NCBI RefSeq assembly: GCF_025583945.1
Contig: NZ_JAOEGU010000017.1
Span: 16,243-80,242, forward strand
Source: Methylobacter psychrophilus
GTDB taxonomy: Bacteria; Pseudomonadota; Gammaproteobacteria; Methylococcales; Methylomonadaceae
Length of the DNA: 64,000 nt
Reading direction: 5' to 3'
Numbering within the stretch: position 1 is the stretch's first letter; the number at the start of each line of letters is the position of its first letter. The notes beneath the pieces are model-generated. The model was not told where the DNA came from. It worked only from the letters and a program-made list of their open reading frames with translations, and ran no database searches. Below are positions 8,460 through 17,398 of this stretch, one piece after another. The position numbers and the translations under genes are program-made.

Positions 8460-9119
8460 ATGATGGATAATTTAACATTAATTCAGCGCATAGCGGTTTG
8501 GGTATTGCCGGTGATATTTGCGATTACCGTACATGAAGTAGCACATGGTTGGGTTGCCAAAAAATACGGCGATAATACTGCTTCCAGTCTGGGGCGGTTA
8601 ACCTTAAATCCGATCAAGCATATCGATTTATTTGGTACGATTATCCTTCCAGGACTGTTACTGATTACCGGTACCGGTTTTATTTTCGGTTGGGCAAAAC
8701 CGGTTCCTGTTGATCCGCGAAATTTCAAAAATCCCTTGCAGGATATGGCTATAGTGGCTTTGGCCGGGCCTGTTTCAAATTTGTTGATGGCGGTCTTCTG
8801 GGCACTAATAATCCGTTTGGGGGTTACTATCGGCGCAGGCAATGAAGCGATCTCACACCCGTTGATTTATTCAGGCGTTGCCGGTATTTCCATTAATCTG
8901 GTTTTGGCCTTGATTAATTTGTTACCGATTCCACCGCTGGATGGCAGTCGTATTTTGACCGGTATTTTACCGACTTATTGGGCCAGGCAATATAATCGCC
9001 TGGAGCGGTACGGGTTTATTATTTTAATTTTGCTACTCTACACTAAAGTTTTAAACGCACTTTTAGAATATCCCCTGTTTATCGCCCAGAAATTGTTTTT
9101 TTCAATTGCTGGCTTATGA
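8460..9119 (+). CDS. Site-2 protease family (M50) membrane metalloprotease
   Basis: This is a 219-residue polytopic membrane protein. The zinc-binding HEVAH motif lies in the first membrane helix (residues 25-29), and the third ligand motif is in the late helix as LLPIPPLDGSRIL. It resembles the short YwhC-like M50 subgroup, which has no PDZ domain. Such enzymes cut transmembrane substrates within the bilayer; the substrate here is unknown. The ATG is directly followed by a second ATG, so the start may be two codons off-centre. It lies 15 bp after yciO and upstream of scpA. Confidence 0.88.
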   Translation: MMDNLTLIQRIAVWVLPVIFAITVHEVAHGWVAKKYGDNTASSLGRLTLNPIKHIDLFGTIILPGLLLITGTGFIFGWAKPVPVDPRNFKNPLQDMAIVALAGPVSNLLMAVFWALIIRLGVTIGAGNEAISHPLIYSGVAGISINLVLALINLLPIPPLDGSRILTGILPTYWARQYNRLERYGFIILILLLYTKVLNALLEYPLFIAQKLFFSIAGL

Positions 9120-9198
9120 TTTTCACGGATTACTCTGGAATCCTGTTTTGGAAGTTAATGTGGTCGGATTAGCGTAACCCGTCACACGCAACTACAAA

Positions 9199-10029
9199 AT
9201 GACCAATAATATAACTGCTCCCGTTATGGATCAGGCACCAGCGTTTGCAATAGTTAACGGTGCGCCTTTTAATAAATTACCGGATGATCTCTATATTCCG
9301 CCGGATGCACTGGAAGTGTTTCTGGACTTGTTTGAAGGGCCGCTGGATTTATTACTGTATTTAATCAGAAGGCAAAATCTGGATATTGTTAATATTCCTG
9401 TCGCCCAGATCACCCAACAATACATCACTTATATTCAACTGATGAGTGAATTAAACCTGGAGCTGGCTGCAGAATATTTGGTTATGGCGGCGCTGCTGGC
9501 AGAAATAAAGTCGAGAATGCTGTTGCCCAGACAGTCTGAGCAAGATGATGACGAAGACGATCCCCGGGCTACATTAATTCGCAGATTACAGGAGTATGAA
9601 TGTATTAAGGCCGCCGCTGAAGAGATGGATTTTTTACCCAGAGTTGAGCGTGATATATTTGCCGTAGATATTGATATTTCGCCATTAGATATTAAGCAGC
9701 AATTACCGGATATTCAGTTAAAAGACATGTTACTGGCATTTCAGGATGTTCTTAAACGAGTAGACCAACTTAGCCATCATCAAATTACCAAAGAAGCATT
9801 ATCTGTCCGTGAACGAATGGCAACCATTTTGGCAAACCTTAAAGGACAAGATAGTCTCCTTTTCTCGCAATTATTTATCCGAAAAGAAGGTCGACCCGGC
9901 GTTGTTGTCTCGTTTCTGGCCATCCTCGAACTTGGCAAAGAAGGACTTATCGAAATCATTCAGTCAGAACCCTTTACCGAAATACGGGTTAGAAGTGCCG
10001 GTTACAAAGCCATCGAAGCGGGAAACTAA
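9199..10029 (+). CDS. scpA: Segregation and condensation protein A
   Basis: This is a 276-residue kleisin. The N-terminal SMC-contact region contains FEGPLDLLLYLIRRQNLDI and IPVAQITQQYITYI, and the C-terminal winged helix contains VVSFLAILELGKEGLIEI. ScpA links the head domains of an SMC dimer and, with ScpB, forms the bacterial condensin-like complex. About 27 residues precede the conserved core. scpB follows immediately. Confidence 0.92.
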   Translation: MTNNITAPVMDQAPAFAIVNGAPFNKLPDDLYIPPDALEVFLDLFEGPLDLLLYLIRRQNLDIVNIPVAQITQQYITYIQLMSELNLELAAEYLVMAALLAEIKSRMLLPRQSEQDDDEDDPRATLIRRLQEYECIKAAAEEMDFLPRVERDIFAVDIDISPLDIKQQLPDIQLKDMLLAFQDVLKRVDQLSHHQITKEALSVRERMATILANLKGQDSLLFSQLFIRKEGRPGVVVSFLAILELGKEGLIEIIQSEPFTEIRVRSAGYKAIEAGN

Positions 10030-10063
10030 AGTATCGGTAAAGCCTGCTGTTGTTGGCTTTGCT

Positions 10064-10882
10064 GTGACCGATCATGATTTCCCCATCAACGATGCCCAAA
10101 AGGGCTTTGTCGAAGAACGGCTCGCTGTGCCAATCAGGTTGCGTCCCTTTGGCAAGTTTAGAAAACGACATAAACCGTTAAAACCAATAATATTGAACAC
10201 ACCTTCATCTGTGATTGAACAACCTGACATTAACGTAAAAACCAAGCGTATAGTCGAAGCAATTCTGTTTGTTGCCAAGCGTCCGATGACGGCTACACAA
10301 GTATTACACGTTTTTCCTGAACTGGAACAACCGGAACTGCAGGAGATACAAGCGGCAATAGCGGCTATTACGGAAGAATACAAGTCCAGGCCCATTGAAT
10401 TAAAACAGGTAGCTAGTGGCTATCGATTTCAAATTAAACAGGATTTATCCCGCTGGGTATCGCGTTTATTTGAAGAAAAACCACCAAAATATTCACGTGC
10501 ATTACTGGAAACCTTGGCAATTATTGCCTACCGGCAACCGGTGACTCGAGCTGATATTGAAGATATACGCGGTGTCAGTGTCAGTTCAAGTATTATTCAG
10601 ACTTTACTTGAACGTGAGTGGGTCAGAGTAGTAGCATATAAAGAAACGCCGGGTCGACCCGGCTTATATGGCACGACCAAACAATTTCTGGATTATTTTA
10701 ATATTACGTCATTAAATGAACTACCAACTTTGCAGGATATACAACATCTTGATGAGTCGATAGATAATACGCAACAACCTATGCAGGTAACGAGTGAAAA
10801 GCAAGAAACCAACCAACGATTCATCGAAGCAGCCGGGCAACTCGCCGAAGACAATAAAAAGGTCACCCAAACAACAGCGTAA
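10064..10882 (+). CDS. scpB: Segregation and condensation protein B (start uncertain)
   Basis: The ScpB double winged-helix core runs from KTKRIVEAILFVAKRPMT to GRPGLYGTTKQFLDYFNI, including the signature LLETLAIIAYRQPVTRADIE. The frame has no ATG near the end of scpA. The candidates are GTG at 10064 (272 residues; chosen because it does not overlap scpA), GTG at 10211 just before the conserved core, or GTG at 9809, which would overlap scpA by 221 bp. None has a clear ribosome-binding site. The C-terminal tail is polar and ends inside the rluB start region. Confidence 0.88.
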   Translation: MTDHDFPINDAQKGFVEERLAVPIRLRPFGKFRKRHKPLKPIILNTPSSVIEQPDINVKTKRIVEAILFVAKRPMTATQVLHVFPELEQPELQEIQAAIAAITEEYKSRPIELKQVASGYRFQIKQDLSRWVSRLFEEKPPKYSRALLETLAIIAYRQPVTRADIEDIRGVSVSSSIIQTLLEREWVRVVAYKETPGRPGLYGTTKQFLDYFNITSLNELPTLQDIQHLDESIDNTQQPMQVTSEKQETNQRFIEAAGQLAEDNKKVTQTTA

Positions 10883-11822
10883 AAACAAGGAAAGAAATGC
10901 GCCGAAAGAAACGGGTTACAAACCGGCCGGTAGTTCAGCAAAACAGCCGGATGAAATCAAGGTAGCAAAAAAAGCTAATAAAAACCAGCCCGATGCAGGC
11001 GAGCGCATTCAAAAAGTGCTGGCACGCGGCGGCGTCGGTTCACGTCGGGAAATTGAACGCTGGATAGCTGAAGGCCGGTTAAAGTTAAACGGCGAGATTG
11101 TTAAGCTGGGTGACCGATTAAAAGAGCGTGATTATTTGCAGCTCAATGAACGGGTGGTTCATTGGGAAAAATTTGCGGTACAACCTACGCGGGTGCTGCT
11201 TTACCACAAACCCACGGGTGAAGTGGTGACACGTCGCGATCCTGAAGGTCGTCCGGTGGTATTTACCCAGTTGCCCACACTGACTACCGCTCGCTGGATT
11301 TCAGTAGGCCGGCTGGACATTAACACCTCGGGATTATTATTGGTTACCAATAATGGTGAGCTGGCCAATCAATTAATGCACCCCTCCACGGAAGTTGAGC
11401 GTGAATATGCGGTCCGTATTTTAGGTGATGTATCAGAGGCAACGCTGGAAAAACTCAAGCAAGGTGTAGAGCTTGAGGATGGTAAAGCCAAATTTGATGC
11501 CATTCGATTTTTTGGTGGTGAAGGTGCCAATAAATGGTATCACGTTATCGTCAGTGAAGGCCGTAACCGACTGGTCAGGCGCTTATGGGAGTCGCAGGAA
11601 GTTGTTGTTAGTCGCTTAATGCGTGTTCGCTATGGACCAGTGGTTTTACCGGAACGTTTAAAAGCCTGTACATTTTATGAATTGACGGAAAAAGAACTGG
11701 ATTTGTTATTTGAATTTGCCGGGCTGGAAAGAAATGAGCCGGAAGTAATAAAAGGCAAGCCGGAACCCAAAGGCCATAATCCCAGAAGAGAACCCAGAAT
11801 CCACAGTCCTGGAAGACGGTAG
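10794..11822 (+). CDS. rluB: 23S rRNA pseudouridine synthase RluB
   Basis: This 342-residue RsuA-family pseudouridine synthase starts at GTG 10794 with AGGTAA upstream, inside the last 89 bp of scpB. After a highly basic, disordered N-terminal stretch of about 65 residues comes an S4 RNA-binding domain (ERIQKVLARGGVGSRREIE). The catalytic motif is GRLDINTSGLLLVTN (Asp is the nucleophile), followed by EGRNRLVRRLWES. RluB modifies a 23S rRNA position in the peptidyl-transferase region. The start could alternatively lie further downstream, because the basic leader is poorly conserved. Confidence 0.9.
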   Translation: MKSKKPTNDSSKQPGNSPKTIKRSPKQQRKNKERNAPKETGYKPAGSSAKQPDEIKVAKKANKNQPDAGERIQKVLARGGVGSRREIERWIAEGRLKLNGEIVKLGDRLKERDYLQLNERVVHWEKFAVQPTRVLLYHKPTGEVVTRRDPEGRPVVFTQLPTLTTARWISVGRLDINTSGLLLVTNNGELANQLMHPSTEVEREYAVRILGDVSEATLEKLKQGVELEDGKAKFDAIRFFGGEGANKWYHVIVSEGRNRLVRRLWESQEVVVSRLMRVRYGPVVLPERLKACTFYELTEKELDLLFEFAGLERNEPEVIKGKPEPKGHNPRREPRIHSPGRR

Positions 11823-11829
11823 TCTATGT

Positions 11830-11858
11830 GTCGGGTTACGGCTAGCGCCTAACCCGAC
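11830..11858. repeat. REP-like palindrome, copy 1 (probable bidirectional terminator)
   Basis: GTCGGGTTA (11830-11838) and TAACCCGAC (11850-11858) form a perfect 9-bp stem around an 11-nt loop containing GCTAGCG. It sits between the convergent rluB and histidine kinase genes. A second copy with the same arms and a related loop is at 57445-57475. Confidence 0.7.
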
Positions 11859-11901
11859 CTACCGGGATTATTATGATTTTGTACTTTGACTGTCAGTGAT
11901 T

Positions 11902-13275
11902 TTAAGATTTTTCAAAGAGTAAATTAGTGCGGGTTCCACCGTCTATACTTGATTTACTCAGTTCAAAACGTGCTTTATGCAGATCAGCAATTTCTTTGAC
12001 AATAGCCAATCCCAAGCCGCAACCATTACCCGGGCTTCCGGGGACACGGTAAAAGCGCTCAAAAACCCTGTTTATTTCAATGTCGGATATGCCGGGGCCA
12101 TCATCTTCTACTGTCAGACACGGAACCGGATAGCGGCAAATTTTGACGGTAATGTTACCGTTATCATAGCCATAAAAAATAGCGTTATCCAAAAGATTAG
12201 TCAATAATTCCCCCAGCAGTATTTCATCGCCCTGAACATAAATCACATCTTCCGTACTTTCAAAGCTCAATTCCATGTTCCGCTGTAAGGCCTTAGGCAC
12301 CCAATCTATGCAGGTTTTTTTAGCCAGTTTGCAAAGATCTACCGGCAGCAACTCGTAGCCACCATTTATGGGCTCTGATCTGGCAAGAACCAATAATTGT
12401 GTCGTTAAATGGGACATGCGATCAGCGCTGTTTTGGATTTGTTTGAGTGCCGGCTGCATTGCCGATAAATCCTGTTCACGCAATGCACGTTCAGCCTGTA
12501 ATTTCAAACCTGCCAGCGGCGTACGTAGTTGATGTGCGGCATTGGCAATAAAACGCTGCTGGGTAGCAATAGCCAACGTGTGTGCGGCCAATAAATCATT
12601 AATGGTATCTGTCAGTGTGCGCACTTCAATAAAAACATGTGTTTCCGGTATGGGGCTGAGGTCGCGAGATGACCGCTGACTGATTTGATTAGCCAATAAC
12701 CGTAGCGGCTCCAAACCTTTTTTTAAACCCCTCAACAGATAAATACCGGTTAACAAGATTAATATTATTTGCGGAATCAGATCGGATAATAATATATCAA
12801 TCATCATTGTCTGGCGCTTATTCATGGTTTCTGCGACATGGACAAAAACCTTTTCTGACGTTTTATCCAGAGGAATTAACATAGATACTACTCTGACCGA
12901 TGCCCCGTTCATCTCGTCGTTAAAATAAACAGGATGCGTCCAATCTGTTTTTAGATCTTCGGGTTCGGGAACCAGATTATCGCCCGCCAGTATTTTCTGC
13001 TCTGATGAGGTGATTTTAAAATAGGTTTTATCTTGCTCGTTCCAGTTAAAAATTTCCAAAGCAGCGGTTGGCAACTCGATAACCACCTTGCCTTCCCGTA
13101 CTTTAATTTCCTGCGTTAAGGATTTGGCAGAATCGAGTAGCCATCGATCATACGCTTCATCGACATAATTGAGAGTCACGAAATAAGACAGGGTGGCATC
13201 AACTATCACGAAAAAAATAAGCGGAATAACCAACCTGAACAGCATTTCTGTTTTGAGACTTCTGTTTTTATTCAT
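11902..13275 (-). CDS. Sensor histidine kinase (QseC/TctE-like)
   Basis: This 457-residue inner-membrane sensor has its first membrane helix at about residues 10-32 and an extracytoplasmic sensor region of about 120 residues. A second helix (LIPQIILILLTGIYLL) and a HAMP-like linker follow. The H-box is ANAAHQLRTPLAGLKLQAE, and the ATPase contains LLDNAIFYG (N-box), VEDDGPGI and GCGLGLAIVKEI. It overlaps the upstream response regulator by 8 bp, forming a classical two-gene operon. The signal is unknown; proximity to the metal efflux genes is suggestive but they are 2.8 kb away, beyond a SulP gene. Confidence 0.92.
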   Translation of the reverse strand: MNKNRSLKTEMLFRLVIPLIFFVIVDATLSYFVTLNYVDEAYDRWLLDSAKSLTQEIKVREGKVVIELPTAALEIFNWNEQDKTYFKITSSEQKILAGDNLVPEPEDLKTDWTHPVYFNDEMNGASVRVVSMLIPLDKTSEKVFVHVAETMNKRQTMMIDILLSDLIPQIILILLTGIYLLRGLKKGLEPLRLLANQISQRSSRDLSPIPETHVFIEVRTLTDTINDLLAAHTLAIATQQRFIANAAHQLRTPLAGLKLQAERALREQDLSAMQPALKQIQNSADRMSHLTTQLLVLARSEPINGGYELLPVDLCKLAKKTCIDWVPKALQRNMELSFESTEDVIYVQGDEILLGELLTNLLDNAIFYGYDNGNITVKICRYPVPCLTVEDDGPGISDIEINRVFERFYRVPGSPGNGCGLGLAIVKEIADLHKARFELSKSSIDGGTRTNLLFEKS

Positions 13276-13942
13276 CCGCTGATTTCTCCAATAGATAGCC
13301 TAAACCGCGTACCGTGCGAATCACTCCACCATAAGGTTCTATGCGTTTACGGAGGCGGTAAATATAAATTTCAATGGCATTATCGGTTAATGCATCACCA
13401 TCGACCGATAAGCGTTGGGCAATACTATCTTTGGTAACAACTTTTCCGGCTTGCAGCAATAAAATCTCCAATACACCATATTCCCTTGCTGATAATAAAA
13501 TCGGCTGTCTCTCTACCAGTACTTGGTGGTTATGCGTGTCCAGTACCAACCGGCCAATAACAATATCATTACTAAAGCCGCCATAACAGCGCCGAATCAG
13601 GGCATTAATCCGCACTTCCAATTCCCTAAGCTCAAAAGGTTTGGTCATGTAATCGTCAGCACCTTGCTCTATGCCGGTGATCCTGTCATTGAAACCATCA
13701 CGCGCTGTTAAAATGATAATAGGCAAGGGCACCTTTAATCGTCTGAAACGGCGCAGTAATTCCAGTCCGTCAACATCAGGCAAGCCTAAGTCAAGCACGA
13801 TTAAATCAAATCCCTGTGCTTGTAATAAATGTTCAGCATAAGTCCCCGTCGTTGCACAGGTAACGACATAACCGCTATTGGCCAAGGTGTGAATTAAGCC
13901 ATCGGCTAAAACAGCATCGTCTTCTATTAATAAAATGTTCAT
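13268..13942 (-). CDS. OmpR/PhoB-family response regulator
   Basis: This 224-residue regulator has a receiver domain at residues 1-115 (acidic pocket IEDD, phospho-acceptor in LIVLDLGLPDVDG, conserved Lys in YMTKPFELREL). A winged-helix DNA-binding domain follows (LSAREYGVLEILL; DNAIEIYIYRLRKRIEPYG; RTVRGLGYLLE). It heads a two-gene operon with the histidine kinase. A pair of GTGAAAGG direct repeats 11 bp apart lies 19-37 bp upstream of its ATG, consistent with autoregulation by a PhoB-type dimer. Confidence 0.94.
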   Translation of the reverse strand: MNILLIEDDAVLADGLIHTLANSGYVVTCATTGTYAEHLLQAQGFDLIVLDLGLPDVDGLELLRRFRRLKVPLPIIILTARDGFNDRITGIEQGADDYMTKPFELRELEVRINALIRRCYGGFSNDIVIGRLVLDTHNHQVLVERQPILLSAREYGVLEILLLQAGKVVTKDSIAQRLSVDGDALTDNAIEIYIYRLRKRIEPYGGVIRTVRGLGYLLEKSADE

Positions 13943-13960
13943 AAATCCGGTGCAACTGTC

Positions 13961-13979
13961 GTGAAAGGTTGGTGAAAGG
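13961..13979 (-). promoter_or_regulatory. Candidate PhoB/OmpR-type binding site (11-bp-spaced direct repeat)
   Basis: GTGAAAGG occurs at 13961-13968 and 13972-13979, one helical turn apart. This is the geometry of OmpR-family boxes. It lies immediately upstream of the response-regulator gene and between it and the divergent SulP gene. Confidence 0.45.
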
Positions 13980-14187
13980 AAGAGGGGCTAGAATAACGTC
14001 TAAACAATAAGCTGATAGTCAAATAAAGCACCATACAGTTTAAAAGCCGGGTTTTTAAAGCATAAGGCTGGTATTGATTAATACGTTTCCTTTGGATAAA
14101 TTGGGAGCTATAAATAGATTAATTATTAATTTCGATTCGATACTGTTTATAATAATAGCAACACATAACTTCACCGGATTATTAAGT

Positions 14188-15789
14188 ATGATACACAAAC
14201 ACAAGCAGTATTATTTTCGTCATTTAAAGGATGATATTCCTGCCGGAATTGTCGTGTTTTTAGTGGCTTTACCTTTATGTTTAGGGGTGGCGCTGGCATC
14301 AGGTGCTCCTTTGTTTTCGGGATTAATTAGTGGCTTGGTCGGTGGTCTGATTGTTGCCTGGTTTAGTGGCTCACAACTTGCTGTTTCCGGACCTGCGGCC
14401 GGTTTAACCATTATTGTTTTTAATGCCATTGAAACCTTGGGCGGCTTTCAGGGAGTATTGGTTGCTTGTGTTTTAGCCGGTATCATGCAGCTCTGTTTAG
14501 GCTACCTGAGGGCCGGTATTATTGGTGCTTTTTTCCCTTCCGCAGTTATAGAAGGCATGTTGGCAGCCATTGGCTTAATTTTGATTATCAAGCAAATTCC
14601 TCATGCAACCGGCTATCATACCAGTTATGAAGGCGATGAGAGCTATATGAGGGAAACTGCCGAATCCAGTTTTATGGAGTTATTTGATGCGTTTAATGGA
14701 ATATCTCCAGGTTCGGTTATTATTAGTGTTGTCGCGATATTATTGCTGATGTTATGGGGTACAGCATGGTTTAAAAAACAAAAACTATTAAAATTGATTC
14801 CTGGAGCATTAATCGCTGTCATTTGGGGTGTTGGTTATAATTTACTTGCCTTAAAGTTTTTTCCTCAGTGGGCAGTTAGGGGTGATCACTTGGTTAACTT
14901 ACCGGTTTCAGAAAAAGCGATCGATTTTTTTAATAATTTTGTACTGCCAAGTGCCAGTTATCTGGATCATCTGAGTAATCCAAAGGTTTATATCGTTGCA
15001 GTAACTATTGCGATTATCGCCAGTTTGGAAAGTTTGTTAAGCCTTGAAGCGACCGATAAACTGGATCCTTTGAAGCGTATTGGCCCCACCAACAGAGAGC
15101 TTAAAGCGCAAGGCGTCGGTAATATTATTAGTGGCTTGCTTGGCGGTTTACCAATAACAGCGGTTATCGTTCGTAGCGCAGCCAGTATTAATGCGGGTGG
15201 TCAAACTCGTATAGCCAGCTTTACTCATGGTGTCTTTTTGTTGCTTAGCGTTATGTTTTTGGCACACTACTTAAACTACATTCCCTTGGCTTGTTTGGCG
15301 GCTATCTTGTTGCATACCGGGTATAAGCTGGCAAATCCGGTTTTATTTAAGGCGTTTTACCGAAAAGGTATGAGCCAATTTCTGCCTTTTGTCATTACTG
15401 TTATTGCCATTCTTACCACTGATTTATTAAAAGGTATGGCCATCGGTATGGTTATTGGTTTGTTTTTTGTCATTAAAGCCAATTATCATGCTGCCATTAC
15501 CTTGACTCAAGATGGTACGCATTATTTGTTGGCGCTAAACAAGGATGTCTCCTTCCTGAATAAAGCGCTATTAAGAAAATTTATTTTGAGCATTCCCGAG
15601 AAAAGCACAGTAACTATTGACGCAAGCGATGCCAAATTTATTGATCATGATATTTTGGAAACGATTGAAGATTTCCTGGAAACTGCGCCGGATGATGATA
15701 TTACTGTTGAAGTTATTGAGTTACATGGCAAAGAGAAAATTAAAAAACACCAAGCCATTGTCATATTAAACGACCGTGCTGAAGTGTAA
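14188..15789 (+). CDS. SulP family anion transporter with STAS domain
   Basis: The start is set at ATG 14188 (533 residues); an in-frame upstream extension to 14074 lacks family similarity. The SulP core begins at DDIPAGIVVFLVALPLCLGV and includes LASGAPLFSGLISG and a late LESLLSLEATDKLDP segment. The C-terminal STAS domain covers about 430-533 (VTIDASDAKFIDHD). SulP proteins move sulfate, bicarbonate or related anions. The close match to the SulP-carbonic anhydrase fusion at 21725 favours bicarbonate, but this is inference. It lies alone, divergent from the two-component operon. Confidence 0.9.
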   Translation: MIHKHKQYYFRHLKDDIPAGIVVFLVALPLCLGVALASGAPLFSGLISGLVGGLIVAWFSGSQLAVSGPAAGLTIIVFNAIETLGGFQGVLVACVLAGIMQLCLGYLRAGIIGAFFPSAVIEGMLAAIGLILIIKQIPHATGYHTSYEGDESYMRETAESSFMELFDAFNGISPGSVIISVVAILLLMLWGTAWFKKQKLLKLIPGALIAVIWGVGYNLLALKFFPQWAVRGDHLVNLPVSEKAIDFFNNFVLPSASYLDHLSNPKVYIVAVTIAIIASLESLLSLEATDKLDPLKRIGPTNRELKAQGVGNIISGLLGGLPITAVIVRSAASINAGGQTRIASFTHGVFLLLSVMFLAHYLNYIPLACLAAILLHTGYKLANPVLFKAFYRKGMSQFLPFVITVIAILTTDLLKGMAIGMVIGLFFVIKANYHAAITLTQDGTHYLLALNKDVSFLNKALLRKFILSIPEKSTVTIDASDAKFIDHDILETIEDFLETAPDDDITVEVIELHGKEKIKKHQAIVILNDRAEV

Positions 15790-16121
15790 ATAATGGCCAA
15801 AAACAAACTTTTACCAAAGCTTTCATGACCGTAAAAAACCATTTTTGCGGTCATGAAAAAAGGCTACTGTATTTTATGTCTGACCGTTCATTATTAAAAC
15901 GTCAGAATCATAATGCTCGCATACCCTGAATTGCATGATCTTTTTGGTATAAAAACTGCTTACTACTTTATAGAAAAGAAAGTCCATAAGCTTACTGATG
16001 GTCCGGAATAGCTGATTTTTTGGCTAATCAGTAAACTTGTGGTCAGGTTCCTTTTTTACTTAAGGCCGGCTTAACTTGATAGTAATACACTGTCATCATC
16101 TTTAACCTAAAATATAAAATC
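15790..16121. other. 332-bp intergenic region before the metal efflux operon
   Basis: It holds the hairpin at 15821-15858 and AT-rich DNA expected to contain the efflux operon promoter. I cannot identify a metal-regulator operator by eye. No open frame longer than about 20 codons with a start codon is seen. Confidence 0.5.
15821..15858. terminator. Hairpin after the first SulP gene
   Basis: TTTCATGACCG (15821-15831) pairs perfectly with CGGTCATGAAA (15848-15858). The loop contains a short T-run, but no T-tract follows on the plus strand, so terminator function is uncertain. Confidence 0.4.
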
Positions 16122-17396
16122 ATGCGAAGACCCAGAAAATTATTTTATCCTCCCCTTTCCATCTTACAATATCTTGGTCTTATCTTTACCCTGAGCGCTT
16201 TTTGGCACGGTAGCCTGTCTGCAGAAACCCTGACTTTGCCGCAAGTACTTGGCTTGCTTGAAGAACATAATCCATCCATTGCCAATGCCAATGCACGTCA
16301 AGACTTGGCACAGGCAGCATTAGTAACCTCCAGAGCTTATCCAAATCCAGAACTGGAAGTCGGTGGAGGCACGTCTACAGGTATTGGCCAGGGGGCGCTT
16401 AGTGGCTCCAATCAACAGATTTTTATTTCCCAACCACTGGATTTTCCCTTTGTAAGAGAGGCTCGGCGTATGGTTGCTGAAGCCGGTATTACCTCGGCAG
16501 ATGAGGCCAATCGACATGTCTGGCTAACCGTACGTAGTCAGGTGCGCTTGGCATTTTATGAAATTTTACGTCGTCAGGAAGTACTGCAAATCAGTAAAGA
16601 CAACGAATTATTGCTGACGCAAATACGCGATAAAATTAAACTTAAAGTGGAAGTGGGCGAATCACCCCGTTATGAACAGGTTAAATCTGAAGCAGAATCA
16701 CTCAATGCCTTGAAGTTGAGGGAAAGTGCTGAAACACAGGTAGATGATGCCAAATCAGCATTACGTATGATGTTCGGTTCAGGTTTACCGCTCCAATATG
16801 AAACATCTGGTGCTTTACCTGCACCATTAGTGACCTTGCCGACGCTGGCAAGTTTGCGTGAAGAAGTGCTGGACAGACAACCTATCCTTCAACAGGTCCG
16901 TGCAGAAGTCAAAAAAGCCGAGGCCAACGTCAAATTTCAAGAAAATCTTCGTTATCCGCAACCAACCCTAAAAGCCGGTGCGGAACAAGATCCAGGTCTT
17001 AAGCAGTGGCGGGTTAATCTTGTTATACCTTTACCTTTGTGGAATCAGCGTCAGGGACCTATTGGCGAAGCCGCTGCACAACTAAGGCAATCAGAAGCCT
17101 TGGCTAATCAACAGGAGTTTACCGTCATACGGGAGCTGGAAAATGCTTATAACCGCTATCGAATAGCCAATCGCCAAGTGGAAACCTTTGATGCCGGTTT
17201 ATTAAAAGAAGCTGAAACGGTGCTAAAAGTCGCTGAAGCTGCTTACCGCTTCGGTGAGCGTGGCATACTTGATTACCTTGATGCCCAACGCACTTATCGC
17301 AGTGTTCGTACTGATTATCTCAACGCCCAATTTGACCGCCAGGCAGCACGAATTGATCTGGACCGTTTACGCGCTACCGACCTGGAGAACTTGTAA
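16122..17396 (+). CDS. TolC-family outer-membrane factor, CzcC-like
   Basis: This 424-residue protein has a signal peptide ending near LSA-ETLTLPQVLGLL. Two OEP repeats follow with long amphipathic helices (ANARQDLAQAALVTSRAYPNP; AEANVKFQENLRYPQP) and the late motif YRFGERGILDYLDAQRTYR, typical of CzcC-type members. It would form the outer-membrane channel of the tripartite pump encoded with the next two genes. The adaptor gene starts 2 bp after its stop, so the three genes are one transcript. Confidence 0.9.
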   Translation: MRRPRKLFYPPLSILQYLGLIFTLSAFWHGSLSAETLTLPQVLGLLEEHNPSIANANARQDLAQAALVTSRAYPNPELEVGGGTSTGIGQGALSGSNQQIFISQPLDFPFVREARRMVAEAGITSADEANRHVWLTVRSQVRLAFYEILRRQEVLQISKDNELLLTQIRDKIKLKVEVGESPRYEQVKSEAESLNALKLRESAETQVDDAKSALRMMFGSGLPLQYETSGALPAPLVTLPTLASLREEVLDRQPILQQVRAEVKKAEANVKFQENLRYPQPTLKAGAEQDPGLKQWRVNLVIPLPLWNQRQGPIGEAAAQLRQSEALANQQEFTVIRELENAYNRYRIANRQVETFDAGLLKEAETVLKVAEAAYRFGERGILDYLDAQRTYRSVRTDYLNAQFDRQAARIDLDRLRATDLENL

Positions 17397-17398
17397 CC

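Noticed and set aside
9809..10063. Long N-terminal extension of scpB into scpA
   Set aside because: A 221-bp overlap with a conserved winged-helix region of scpA is implausible.
14074..14187. Upstream extension of the first SulP gene
   Set aside because: The added residues do not match SulP proteins; the conserved sequence starts just after ATG 14188.
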